Of a DNA stretch of 64,000 bases, positions 47,960-57,220 are shown in pieces. Every line of letters begins with the position of its first letter. Position 1 is the stretch's first letter. Under the pieces are notes generated by a model that saw only the letters and a list, made by a program, of their open reading frames with translations, made no database searches and had not been told where the DNA came from. The position numbers and the translations under genes were made by a program. The stretch is from Agrobacterium genomosp. 13 str. CFBP 6927 (lineage in GTDB: Bacteria > Pseudomonadota > Alphaproteobacteria > Rhizobiales > Rhizobiaceae): positions 1,278,195 through 1,342,194 of the forward strand of contig LT009757.1 in assembly GCA_900012615.1 (NCBI GenBank). Direction: 5' to 3'.

Positions 47960-48634
47960 TCAGGCGCGAGCCTCTTTGAGTATGCGTACCTGGCGCAGCG
48001 TATTCTGCCGGCTGCGCTCGAGATGCCGCCACAGGGCGTCGATGATTTGGGCCTTGCTTCCGGCGGCAATGGCATCGGCAATATTCTGGTGCTCCTCGAC
48101 CGAGCGGGCATAGTCGCCGAGGATCGACACGAAAACCGTATGGGTCTGGTCGAGAATGCGCTCATGCGAACCGGAAATGACCGGAATGCGTGCGGCCGAA
48201 ACCAGATCGGTGTGAAAGCGGCGGTCGTAAAAAAGCGCCTTCGACAATTCGTCGAGGGTCGTGCCTTTGGCAAATTCGCGATGTTTTACGAGGCTTTGCA
48301 GAAGCTGCGCATGCAGCGCTTCATCCAGTTGCCCGGCGTCGAAGGCCACTTCCACGGCACCTTTTTCCAGCAGCATTCTGGCGGCGTAGAGTTCCTCCAC
48401 GTCCTCCACCGTAAAATCACGCACCACCATGCCGCGCCGGGAGGAATTGACCACCAGCCCGTCCGCCTCGAGTTTAAGGCAGGCTTCCTTGACCGGCGTC
48501 GGGCTGATGCCGAGATCGGCGGCAAGCTCATTGGGCAGCAGGCGCTCGCCGCCGCGCAATCTGCCGCTGACGATGCGTGCCCGCAGTTCCTGATGCGCCT
48601 GTTCGGCGAGTGTGACTTTGACCAGCGTGTTCAT
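47960..48634 (-). CDS. GntR family regulator (FCD domain)
   Basis: A protein of 224 residues from the ATG at 48634. The N-terminal winged helix contains LAEQAHQELRARIVSGRLRGGERL and ADLGISPTPVKEACLKLEADGLVV. The C-terminal all-helical FCD domain (about 80-215) has the metal/ligand histidines in DRRFHTDLVSAARIP and EEHQNIADAIAAG and DALWRHLERS. FCD regulators respond to organic acids such as glucuronate or gluconate. It is divergent from the enolase-superfamily dehydratase and upstream of the uxuB-like gene, so it should control both. Confidence 0.92.
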   Translation of the reverse strand: MNTLVKVTLAEQAHQELRARIVSGRLRGGERLLPNELAADLGISPTPVKEACLKLEADGLVVNSSRRGMVVRDFTVEDVEELYAARMLLEKGAVEVAFDAGQLDEALHAQLLQSLVKHREFAKGTTLDELSKALFYDRRFHTDLVSAARIPVISGSHERILDQTHTVFVSILGDYARSVEEHQNIADAIAAGSKAQIIDALWRHLERSRQNTLRQVRILKEARA

Positions 48635-48682
48635 GGAAACATCATCGCTCAGCTTTACGAGGCAGGCAATGGTCAAATATTA

Positions 48683-48702
48683 AAAATAAAAATTTTTATT
48701 TT
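48683..48702. promoter_or_regulatory. Perfect 20-base AT palindrome, possible GntR operator
   Basis: AAAATAAAAATTTTTATTTT is a perfect palindrome 49 bases upstream of the GntR gene, in the shared region with the divergent dehydratase. It consists only of A and T, most unusual for this GC-rich sequence. It may be the operator, an UP-like promoter element, or both. Confidence 0.5.
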
Positions 48703-48903
48703 ACAATGGTCGTTTTTCCGTTAGCTCTATCGGTCATCGGAAGCTGGCTGCTGGAGGAGGGCGGTCTGGCGTTCCCCTGAAGGGCGCTCTTGCGGTCAAT
48801 GACTGCGGGGTGAGGATTTTCCGGCGGCCAACCGTCGGGCTTCGATCAGGAAGGGGCATCCGTTTATTCCTCCTCAAAGGCCGCTCAAGCGTCGAGGAAC
48901 TGA

Positions 48904-50028
<1,125 letters not shown>

Positions 50029-50071
50029 GCAGCCGGGCATAGCCCATATTGCAGGGAAGGCAAAACGCGTC

Positions 50072-50190
50072 CTCCGTCATACCGGCCTTGAGCCGGTATC
50101 CAGCCACGGCGCGTCTGCGCCGTGAAAAGAGTCTTTCGCGATCAAGGACTTGATCGCGCTGGACCCTGGATCAAGCCCGGGGTGACGGAG
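50072..50190. repeat. Mosaic palindromic intergenic repeat (RIME-like)
   Basis: Outer ends CTCCGTCAT (50072-50080) and GTGACGGAG (50182-50190) enclose three hairpins: ACCGG/CCGGT (50081-50097), CACGGCGC/GCGCCGTG (50105-50124) and CGCGATCAAG/CTTGATCGCG (50137-50158, loop of only two bases). It belongs to the same type as the element at 106-290 but has different inner hairpins. No protein is encoded. Confidence 0.78.
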
Positions 50191-50214
50191 TGCGGATGAT
50201 GTAATTTTCCAAAT

Positions 50215-51237
50215 TTAGCGCCAGCCAAGTGCGGGCGCCACTTGCTTGAGGATCGCCTCGATCACATGGGCGTTGTATTCGACGCCTAGCTGGTTCGGCA
50301 CGGTGAGAAGCAGCGTGTCGGCCTCGGCGATGGCCTCGTCGGCTTTCAGCTGTTCGATCAGTTTTTCGGGCTCGGCGGCATAGCTGCGCCCGAAGATCGC
50401 GCGCGTCTTGTCGTCGATATAACCGATCTTGTCGTCACCCTCGTTGCCATAACCGAAATAGGACCGGTCGCGATCATTGACGAGCGCAAAGATGCTGCGG
50501 CTGACCGACACACGCGGCTCGCGGCTGTGACCTGCTTCCTTCCAGGCTTCCCGGAAGGTGCGGATCTGCTGCGCCTGCTGGATATGGAAGGGCTCGCCCG
50601 TTTCGTCCGTCTTCAGGGTGGAACTTTGCAGATTCATGCCAAGCTTTGCCGCCCACACTGCCGTGGCGTTGGAACTGGAACCCCACCAGATGCGCTCGCG
50701 CAGCCCTTCGGAATGCGGCTCCAGCCGCAGAAGGCCGGGCGGATTCGGGAACATCGGTCGCGGGTTCGGCTCAGCGAAACCTTCGCCCTTCAAGAGTTCG
50801 AGGAAGACCTCGGTATGCTGCCGCGCCATATCCTCTTCGCTCTGGCCTTCAGCGGGGCGGTAACCGAAATAACGCCAGCCGTCGATCACCTGTTCCGGCG
50901 AACCGCGGCTGATACCGAGTTGCAGGCGGCCGCCGGCGATGAGATCGGCAGAACCTGCGTCTTCAGCCATGTAGAACGGGTTTTCATAACGCATGTCGAT
51001 GACGCCGGTGCCGATCTCGATGCTTTTCGTTCTGGCGCCCACCGCGGCCAGAAGCGGGAAGGGGGAAGCCAGCTGACGGGCGAAATGGTGCACGCGGAAA
51101 TAGGCGCCGTCGGCTCCCAGCTCTTCCGCCGCGACAGCGAGATCGATCGATTGCAGCAGGGTATCGGCAGCCGAGCGGGTCTGCGACTGGGGCGAGGGCG
51201 TCCAGTGGCCGAAGGATAAAAATCCGATCTTTTTCAT
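50215..51237 (-). CDS. LLM class flavin-dependent oxidoreductase
   Basis: A luciferase-like monooxygenase of 340 residues. Start MKKIGFLSFGHW, then ELGADGAYFRVHHFARQLASPFPLLAAVGARTKSIEIGTGV, MAEDAGSADLIAGGRLQLGISRGSP and IWWGSSSNATAVWAAKLGMN, the typical flavin-barrel pattern. FMN or reduced-flavin substrate is expected. It stands alone between a mosaic repeat and the LysR gene; the substrate is unknown. Confidence 0.9.
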   Translation of the reverse strand: MKKIGFLSFGHWTPSPQSQTRSAADTLLQSIDLAVAAEELGADGAYFRVHHFARQLASPFPLLAAVGARTKSIEIGTGVIDMRYENPFYMAEDAGSADLIAGGRLQLGISRGSPEQVIDGWRYFGYRPAEGQSEEDMARQHTEVFLELLKGEGFAEPNPRPMFPNPPGLLRLEPHSEGLRERIWWGSSSNATAVWAAKLGMNLQSSTLKTDETGEPFHIQQAQQIRTFREAWKEAGHSREPRVSVSRSIFALVNDRDRSYFGYGNEGDDKIGYIDDKTRAIFGRSYAAEPEKLIEQLKADEAIAEADTLLLTVPNQLGVEYNAHVIEAILKQVAPALGWR

Positions 51238-51373
51238 GATGACCTTCCAGATGTCGGAGGATGCCGGCTTTCACAAACCGGCTTCGTTGTTGTCAGTCAT
51301 ATAGGCAATGGCGCGCATCCTCCAATCCGCCGCCCGTAAACACGGTGTCGCCGAAATGTGAACGATGGCTGCT

Positions 51374-52291
51374 TCAGGCAATCGTCTTGCGGTCGAGGAT
51401 GAAGAGATTTTCGTGGGCGCGCGCGGTGGTGAGAATGAAGTCCATCAGCGAGCGGACGCGCGGCACGTTGGCAAAGTCCTGATGGCTCGTCAGCCAGTAG
51501 CCCCGTCGCAGTTCCACTTCCCCGGCAAGCACCATTTGCAAATCGGGAAAGCGCGCGGCGATGAAATTCGGCAATATGCAAAGGCCGCGGCCGCTGAGAG
51601 TAGCGGTCAGCTGGGCAAAAATGCTCGATGACTGGAAGTTGGGCCTGAGGCCGGGCAGCACATCGCGCATATAGTCTAGACCCGGCGAAAAGATCAGGTC
51701 CTGTACGTAACCGATGAAGAAATGATCGAGCAGGTCCTCGCGCTTGGTGATTTTCGGTCGCCCGGCCAGATAGGAACGCGAGGCATAGATATGCAGTGTG
51801 TAATCGATGATCTGTTCGTTGATATAGGGACCGGCTTTCGGTGGGTCGAGCGTGACCGCGACATCGGCCTCCTTTCTCGATAGCGCCATGATCTGCTGGA
51901 TCGTCACCATCTCCACCATGATGTGGGGATGCGTGATGGCGAAGTCCTTCAGCCTTTCAACGAAGAAAAAATTGGAAAAACCTTCCGGTGCGCTGAGCCG
52001 CACCACGCCGCGCAGCAGGCTGCCGCTTTCGGAAATATCCGATTGCAGTCTTTCCGCTTCCGCCTCGATACGCTCGACCGTATCCACCAGCCGCCGGCCG
52101 ACGGTCGTGAGTTCATAACCGCGCGGGTTTCGCTCGAACAGCTTGGTTTTAAGCGAGAATTCCAGCCGGTCGATATGGCGGGAGACGGTGGCGTGGCTGG
52201 TGCGCAGGCTTCGGGCTGCCGATGAGAGCTGCCCGGTGCGGGCCACGGCCAGAAAATATTGCAGGTCGTCCCAGGTAAAAGGGGTGGCCAT
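51374..52291 (-). CDS. LysR family transcriptional regulator
   Basis: A protein of 305 residues. The N-terminal helix-turn-helix includes FLAVARTGQLSSAARSLRTSHATVSRHIDRLE; the rest is a type 2 periplasmic-binding-like effector domain (about 90-295). It is divergent from the HAAT-family transporter and catabolic run starting at 52524 and should activate it in the presence of the pathway substrate. A palindrome lies just upstream of its start. Confidence 0.93.
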   Translation of the reverse strand: MATPFTWDDLQYFLAVARTGQLSSAARSLRTSHATVSRHIDRLEFSLKTKLFERNPRGYELTTVGRRLVDTVERIEAEAERLQSDISESGSLLRGVVRLSAPEGFSNFFFVERLKDFAITHPHIMVEMVTIQQIMALSRKEADVAVTLDPPKAGPYINEQIIDYTLHIYASRSYLAGRPKITKREDLLDHFFIGYVQDLIFSPGLDYMRDVLPGLRPNFQSSSIFAQLTATLSGRGLCILPNFIAARFPDLQMVLAGEVELRRGYWLTSHQDFANVPRVRSLMDFILTTARAHENLFILDRKTIA

Positions 52292-52312
52292 TTTCGTCTC
52301 CCATCAAGAGTT

Positions 52313-52339
52313 CTGTTCAAAAATGAACAGTTCCTGTTC
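52313..52339. promoter_or_regulatory. LysR operator candidate with an extra half-site
   Basis: CTGTTC-N6-GAACAG (52313-52330) is a perfect inverted repeat; a third CTGTTC follows at 52334-52339. It sits 22 bases upstream of the LysR start and about 190 bases before the binding-protein gene, fitting autoregulation. LysR sites are usually T-N11-A palindromes, which this contains (T-N10 to N12 spacing). Confidence 0.55.
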
Positions 52340-52508
52340 GCAATTTGATGATGCCCCGCTCTTGTGTCAACGGCCGAATTCGAGAAGTCTAGGCTCAGGA
52401 TGCATCGCTTTGAGGAGGGCGGTGTGACCATTCGGGTGCAATGGCATGGAAGCCCGCAGGCGGTTTCGTTCACCGTTGCACAGACCCATCTGAGGCTCGC
52501 AATCATCT

Positions 52509-52518
52509 CTGGGAGGAG
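52509..52518 (+). promoter_or_regulatory. Shine-Dalgarno region complementary to the small RNA loops
   Basis: CTGGGAGGAG precedes the binding-protein ATG (52524) by 5 bases. It is the exact complement of CTCCTCCCAG in loops 1 and 2 of the small RNA at 39299-39418; with one mismatch the match extends to 13 of 14 bases (52509-52522). A strong ribosome-binding site and potential antisense target. Confidence 0.6.
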
Positions 52519-52523
52519 AAGTC

Positions 52524-53732
52524 ATGCGCAAGAGTATCCTTTTATCCACGGCCATGGCACTAGCCGCGGGCACCGCCGCTTATGCCGCCGAGATTTCCGA
52601 CGGCAAGGTCAAGATCGGCATCCTGAACGACCAGTCGGGCGTCTATGCCAACTTCGGCGGCAAATATTCTTACGAGGCCGCGAAGATGGCGGTCGAGGAT
52701 TTCGGCGGCAAGGTGCTCAATGCGCCGGTGGAAGTGGTGACCGCCGACCACCAGAACAAGGCGGATGTCGCCTCCAATATCGCCCGCCAATGGTACGACA
52801 CCGAACAGGTCGATTCGATCATGGAATTGACGTCGTCGTCGGTGGGCCTCGCCGTACAGGCGCTTTCCAAGGACAAGAAGAAGATCACCGTCAATACGGG
52901 TGCGGCAACGACCGAGCTGACGGGCAAACAATGCAGCCCCTATGGTTTCCACTGGGCCTATGACACCTATTCGCTGGCGGTCGGCACCGGCGGCGCGCTC
53001 GTCAAGCAGGGCGGTGACAGCTGGTTCTTCCTGACCGCCGACTATGCTTTCGGTTATTCGCTGGAAGAAAACACCGGCAATTTCGTCAAGGCCAATGGCG
53101 GCAAGGTGCTGGGTTCCGTGCGCCATCCGCTGGCCACGACGGATTATTCCTCCTTCCTGCTGCAGGCGCAGTCTTCGGGCGCGAAGGTCATCGGCCTTGC
53201 CAATGCCGGTCTCGATACCTCCAACGCCATCAAGCAGGCGGCCGAATTCGGTATCGTGGCGGGCGGCCAGCGGCTTGCGGCGCTTCTCTTCACGCTTGCC
53301 GAAGTCCACGGCCTCGGTCTCGAAGCGGCTCAGGGGTTGACGCTGACGGAAGGTTTTTATTGGGACCGCGATGATGAATCGCGCAAGTTCGGCGAGCGTT
53401 TCAAGGAACGCACCGGCGCCATGCCAAACATGGTTCATGCCGGCACCTACTCCGCCGTGCTGCACTACCTGAAGGCCATCGAAAAGGCCGGTACGGATGA
53501 TGCCGATGCCGTCGCCAAGGCCATGAAGGAAATGCCTGTCAACGACGTCTTCTCGAAGGACGGCCATGTGGCCGCCAATGGCCGCATGATCCACGACATG
53601 TATCTCATGGAAGTGAAGAAGCCGGAGGAAAGCAAGCAGCCGTGGGATTATTACAAGGTACTTGCCACCATCCCCGGCAAGGAAGCCTTCATGGACCCCG
53701 CAAAGAGCGGTTGCCCGCTGGTAACGCAGTAA
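52524..53732 (+). CDS. HAAT-family ABC transporter substrate-binding protein
   Basis: A periplasmic protein of 402 residues, LivK/AmiC-like (peripla_BP_6). The signal peptide MRKSILLSTAMALAAGTAAYA is cleaved before AEIS. KIGILNDQSGVYANFGGKYSYEAAKMAVEDFGG and WFFLTADYAFGYSLEENTGNFVKANGGKVLG are typical. No Leu/Ile/Val specificity can be claimed: the downstream genes suggest a hydroxybutyrate-like or alcohol substrate. First gene of the run; strong ribosome-binding site. Confidence 0.92.
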   Translation: MRKSILLSTAMALAAGTAAYAAEISDGKVKIGILNDQSGVYANFGGKYSYEAAKMAVEDFGGKVLNAPVEVVTADHQNKADVASNIARQWYDTEQVDSIMELTSSSVGLAVQALSKDKKKITVNTGAATTELTGKQCSPYGFHWAYDTYSLAVGTGGALVKQGGDSWFFLTADYAFGYSLEENTGNFVKANGGKVLGSVRHPLATTDYSSFLLQAQSSGAKVIGLANAGLDTSNAIKQAAEFGIVAGGQRLAALLFTLAEVHGLGLEAAQGLTLTEGFYWDRDDESRKFGERFKERTGAMPNMVHAGTYSAVLHYLKAIEKAGTDDADAVAKAMKEMPVNDVFSKDGHVAANGRMIHDMYLMEVKKPEESKQPWDYYKVLATIPGKEAFMDPAKSGCPLVTQ

Positions 53733-53757
53733 AAAAGAATAAAAAGGGGAAAGCTTG

Positions 53758-54543
53758 ATGACGATCGCTCCCGCCCTTGCCGGGCAGGCCGAACCTCGCG
53801 TCGTTCTTTCGGCGCGCGGTCTCTCCAAGACCTTCGGCGCATTCGCGGCCGTGAAAAACGTCGATCTCGACGTCCACCATGCCCGCGTGCATGCGCTTAT
53901 CGGTCCGAACGGTGCCGGCAAAACCACGGTCTTCAACCTGTTGACCAAGTTTCTCCAGCCGACAGGCGGGGCGATCACCTTCATGGGAACGGACATAACA
54001 AGGACGCCGCCGGACAAGGTGGCGCGTCTCGGCCTCGTCAGGTCTTTCCAGATATCGGCGGTGTTTCCGCATCTGACGGTTCTGGAAAATGTGCGGGTGG
54101 CGTTGCAGCGGCCCAACAGCCTTGCAACGCAGTTCTGGCTGCCGCTCTCCTCGCTCGACAGGCTGAACGCCCGCGCCGAGGAGCTGATCGCCATGGTCGG
54201 CCTGACACGGGAAAAACATGCGCTTGCGGCCGATCTTTCTTACGGCCGCAAGCGGGTCCTCGAAATCGCCACCACGCTGGCGCTCGATCCGAAGGTTCTG
54301 CTGCTCGATGAACCGATGGCCGGCATGGGCGGCGAGGATGTCGCCCACGTCGCCGAACTCATCCGTGAGGTGGCAAAGACACGCGCGGTGCTGATGGTCG
54401 AACATAATCTGAAAGTCGTGGCCGATATTTGCCACCACGTCACGGTCTTGCAACGCGGTGAAATTCTGGCGGAGGGCGATTATGCCGCCGTTTCCGCCGA
54501 TCCGCGTGTGCGCACGGCCTATATGGGCACGGAGGAGGCTTGA
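53758..54543 (+). CDS. livG: HAAT ABC transporter ATPase (LivG type)
   Basis: An ATPase of 261 residues. Walker A GPNGAGKTTVFN, signature LSYGRKRVLEIATTLA (a LivG-like variant of LSGGQ), Walker B VLLLDEPMAGMGGED. The ATG at 53758 has AAGGGGAAAGC upstream. It follows the binding protein by 25 bases and is 1 base from the second ATPase gene. The symbol denotes the family position, not a proven substrate. Confidence 0.9.
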   Translation: MTIAPALAGQAEPRVVLSARGLSKTFGAFAAVKNVDLDVHHARVHALIGPNGAGKTTVFNLLTKFLQPTGGAITFMGTDITRTPPDKVARLGLVRSFQISAVFPHLTVLENVRVALQRPNSLATQFWLPLSSLDRLNARAEELIAMVGLTREKHALAADLSYGRKRVLEIATTLALDPKVLLLDEPMAGMGGEDVAHVAELIREVAKTRAVLMVEHNLKVVADICHHVTVLQRGEILAEGDYAAVSADPRVRTAYMGTEEA

Positions 54544-54544
54544 T

Positions 54545-55246
54545 ATGGCGGCAATGCTCGAAGTCTCCAACCTGAAGTCCTGGTATGGTGAAAGCCAGGC
54601 CCTGCACGGCGTCGATCTCACCGTCGGCGAGGGTGAAACCATCACCATTCTCGGCCGCAACGGTGTCGGTAAAACCACGACGCTGCGCACCATCATGGGC
54701 ATCATCCGCAACCGCAAGGGTTCCATCAAGCTCGGCGGCAAGGATATGATGCCGGTGCCGCTGCATCGCACGGCGAAATATGGCCTCGGTTTCGTGCCGG
54801 AAGAGCGCGGCATCTTCGCGACGCTGAGTGTCGAGGAAAATCTGAAGCTGCCGCCCGTCGTTGCATCTGGCGGCATGACGCTCGATGAAATCTACGAGCT
54901 GTTTCCCAATCTTTATGAACGTCGGGCGAGCCCCGGCACGAAACTCTCCGGTGGCGAGCAGCAGATGCTGGCCATGGCGCGAATCCTGCGCACCGGGGTC
55001 AAGGTGCTGCTGCTTGATGAGCCGACCGAGGGACTTGCCCCTGTTATCGTCCAGCGCATCGGCGAGGTGCTGAAGACACTGAAGAGCCGCGGCATGACCG
55101 TGGTTCTGGTCGAGCAGAATTTCCGTTTCGCCAGCCGCATCGCCGACCGCTTCTACCTGATGGATCATGGCCAGATGGTCGGCAATTTTCCGGTGGGCGA
55201 GCTTTCCGGCCGCATGGGCGAACTCAACAAAGTGCTGGGGGTTTAA
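54545..55246 (+). CDS. livF: HAAT ABC transporter ATPase (LivF type)
   Basis: An ATPase of 233 residues. Walker A GRNGVGKTTTLR, LPEERGIFATLSVEENL-type segment (VPEERGIFATLSVEENL), signature LSGGEQQMLAMARIL and Walker B VLLLDEPTEGLAP. Length and pattern are those of LivF. Spacing of 1 and 2 bases to its neighbours shows a tight operon. Confidence 0.92.
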   Translation: MAAMLEVSNLKSWYGESQALHGVDLTVGEGETITILGRNGVGKTTTLRTIMGIIRNRKGSIKLGGKDMMPVPLHRTAKYGLGFVPEERGIFATLSVEENLKLPPVVASGGMTLDEIYELFPNLYERRASPGTKLSGGEQQMLAMARILRTGVKVLLLDEPTEGLAPVIVQRIGEVLKTLKSRGMTVVLVEQNFRFASRIADRFYLMDHGQMVGNFPVGELSGRMGELNKVLGV

Positions 55247-55248
55247 CG

Positions 55249-56136
55249 ATGACGATGATCTTCGGCGTTCCAATTCAGGCGCTCCTCGGGCAATTGCTGA
55301 TCGGCCTCATCAACGGTTCGTTTTATGCCCTGCTGTCGCTCGGTCTCGCCGTCATTTTCGGCCTGTTGCGCGTCATCAATTTTGCGCATGGCGCGCAATA
55401 TATGCTCGGCGCTTTTGTGGCCTTCCTCGGCCTGCAATATTTCGGCATCAATTTCTGGGTGGCGCTGGTGGTGACGCCGCTTGTCGTGGCGCTTCTCGGT
55501 GCGATCGTCGAACGTCTCATGCTGTCGCGGCTTTACGATCTCGATCCGCTTTACGGGCTGCTCTTCACCTTCGGCCTGGCGCTGGTGGTGGAAGGCACGT
55601 TCCGCTGGCTTTATGGCGCTGCTGGCCAGCCCTATTCGGTTCCGCCGCAGCTTGCCGGTGGCACCAATCTCGGCTTCATGTTCCTGCCGAACTACCGCGC
55701 TTTCGTCGTCGTCATTTCGCTGGTCGCCTGCATTGCGACATGGGCGCTGATCGAAAAAACGAGACTTGGCTCCTATCTGCGGGCCGCGACGGAAAACCCG
55801 ACGCTGGTGCAGGCTTTTGGCATCAACGTGCCGGTACTGCTGACGCTGACCTACGCATTGGGTGCCGGCCTTGCAGGCTTCACCGGCGTGCTGGCGGCGC
55901 CGATCTATCAGGTCTCGCCCTTGATGGGCACCAACCTCATCATCGTCGTTTTTGCCGTGGTCGTGGTTGGCGGCATGGGGTCGATCATGGGTGCCATTGT
56001 CACCGGTTACATGCTCGGCATTGCGGAGGGCCTTACCAAGGTGTTCTACCCGGAAGCCTCCAACATCGTCATTTTCGTCATCATGGCCTTTGTGCTGCTC
56101 ATCCGCCCCGCCGGACTTTTCGGAAAGGACGCCTGA
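55249..56136 (+). CDS. livH: HAAT ABC transporter permease (LivH type)
   Basis: A permease of 295 residues, about eight hydrophobic segments. GSFYALLSLGLAVIFGLLRVINFAHGAQYMLGAF is the LivH N-terminal signature; the cytoplasmic loop RAATENPTLVQAFGINVP and VVGGMGSIMGAIV follow. The stop is 1 base from the next gene. Confidence 0.93.
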   Translation: MTMIFGVPIQALLGQLLIGLINGSFYALLSLGLAVIFGLLRVINFAHGAQYMLGAFVAFLGLQYFGINFWVALVVTPLVVALLGAIVERLMLSRLYDLDPLYGLLFTFGLALVVEGTFRWLYGAAGQPYSVPPQLAGGTNLGFMFLPNYRAFVVVISLVACIATWALIEKTRLGSYLRAATENPTLVQAFGINVPVLLTLTYALGAGLAGFTGVLAAPIYQVSPLMGTNLIIVVFAVVVVGGMGSIMGAIVTGYMLGIAEGLTKVFYPEASNIVIFVIMAFVLLIRPAGLFGKDA

Positions 56137-56137
56137 T

Positions 56138-57145
56138 ATGTCCAAAGCCACCCATAGCCCCACCGCCGGAGCAATGCCGCAGACGGAGGTTTCGACGACT
56201 GCCGGCACCATCAAGACCGTGCTTATTCTCGCAGGGCTTGCCGTGCTCATCGCCGCGCCGATGTTCGTTTATCCGATCTTTCTGATGAAGCTCCTGTGCT
56301 TTGCGCTGTTTGCCTGCGCCTTCAATCTGCTGATTGGGTACACGGGCCTTCTGTCCTTCGGCCATGCGGCGTTTTTCGGCGGTGCCGCCTATTTCACCGC
56401 CTATTCGGTGAAGGAATGGGGCGTGACGCCCGAGATCGGCCTTGTCATCGGCATGGCGGGTGCGGCGCTGCTCGGTCTCGTCATCGGCTTCTTCGCCATC
56501 CGCCGCCAGGGCATCTATTTCGCCATGATCACGCTGGCGCTGTCGCAGATGTTTTATTTCTTCTGCCTTCAGGCGCCCTTCACCCATGGCGAGGACGGCT
56601 TGCAGGGCGTGCCGCGCGGCCATCTCTTCGGCCTTCTCGATCTCAATGCGCCGCTCAACATCTATTACACCGTGCTGGCCGCCTTTGTTCTCGCGCTTCT
56701 GGTTATCTGGCGTTTCGTCAACTCACCCTTCGGCATGATCCTGAAATCGATCCGCGAAAACGAGCAGCGCGCCATTTCGCTGGGCTACAGCGTGCAGCGC
56801 TACAAGCTCGGTGCTTTCGTGATGTCGGCGACGCTGGCCGGTCTTGCGGGCGGTCTGAAGGCGCTGGTCTTCCAGTTCGCGACGCTGACGGATGTGACCT
56901 GGCAGATGTCCGGCGAAGTGATCCTGATGACGCTGCTCGGCGGCATCGGCACCATGATCGGCCCGATTTTTGGCGCGGGTCTCGTCGTCACCCTGCAGAA
57001 CTATCTCGCGACGTCCGATTTCCCGGTCACCATCATTACCGGCCTCGTTTTCATGGCCTGCGTTCTGGTGTTCCGGCGCGGTCTGATCGGCGAATTTTAC
57101 GCGTCGCGGCTTGGGAGAAAACTCGGCTTCCAGCACCGCGGCTAA
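56138..57145 (+). CDS. livM: HAAT ABC transporter permease (LivM type)
   Basis: A permease of 335 residues, with a 25-residue N-terminal lead, then membrane segments; LLIGYTGLLSFGHAAFFGGAAYF is the LivM signature and SIRENEQRAISLGYSVQRYKL the ATPase-contact loop. The ATG at 56138 follows the previous stop by 1 base. It ends a complete five-gene transporter set. Confidence 0.93.
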   Translation: MSKATHSPTAGAMPQTEVSTTAGTIKTVLILAGLAVLIAAPMFVYPIFLMKLLCFALFACAFNLLIGYTGLLSFGHAAFFGGAAYFTAYSVKEWGVTPEIGLVIGMAGAALLGLVIGFFAIRRQGIYFAMITLALSQMFYFFCLQAPFTHGEDGLQGVPRGHLFGLLDLNAPLNIYYTVLAAFVLALLVIWRFVNSPFGMILKSIRENEQRAISLGYSVQRYKLGAFVMSATLAGLAGGLKALVFQFATLTDVTWQMSGEVILMTLLGGIGTMIGPIFGAGLVVTLQNYLATSDFPVTIITGLVFMACVLVFRRGLIGEFYASRLGRKLGFQHRG

Positions 57146-57220
57146 ACATTTTTTGAAAACACTGGAAAGGCCTCCCCCGCGTCCGGGACGACGCGGCAAG
57201 GGCGGCGTATGGAGAAGAGT

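Noticed and set aside
52560..54194. 544-codon minus-strand open frame
   Set aside because: Antisense of the binding protein and LivG-type genes, which have clear motifs.
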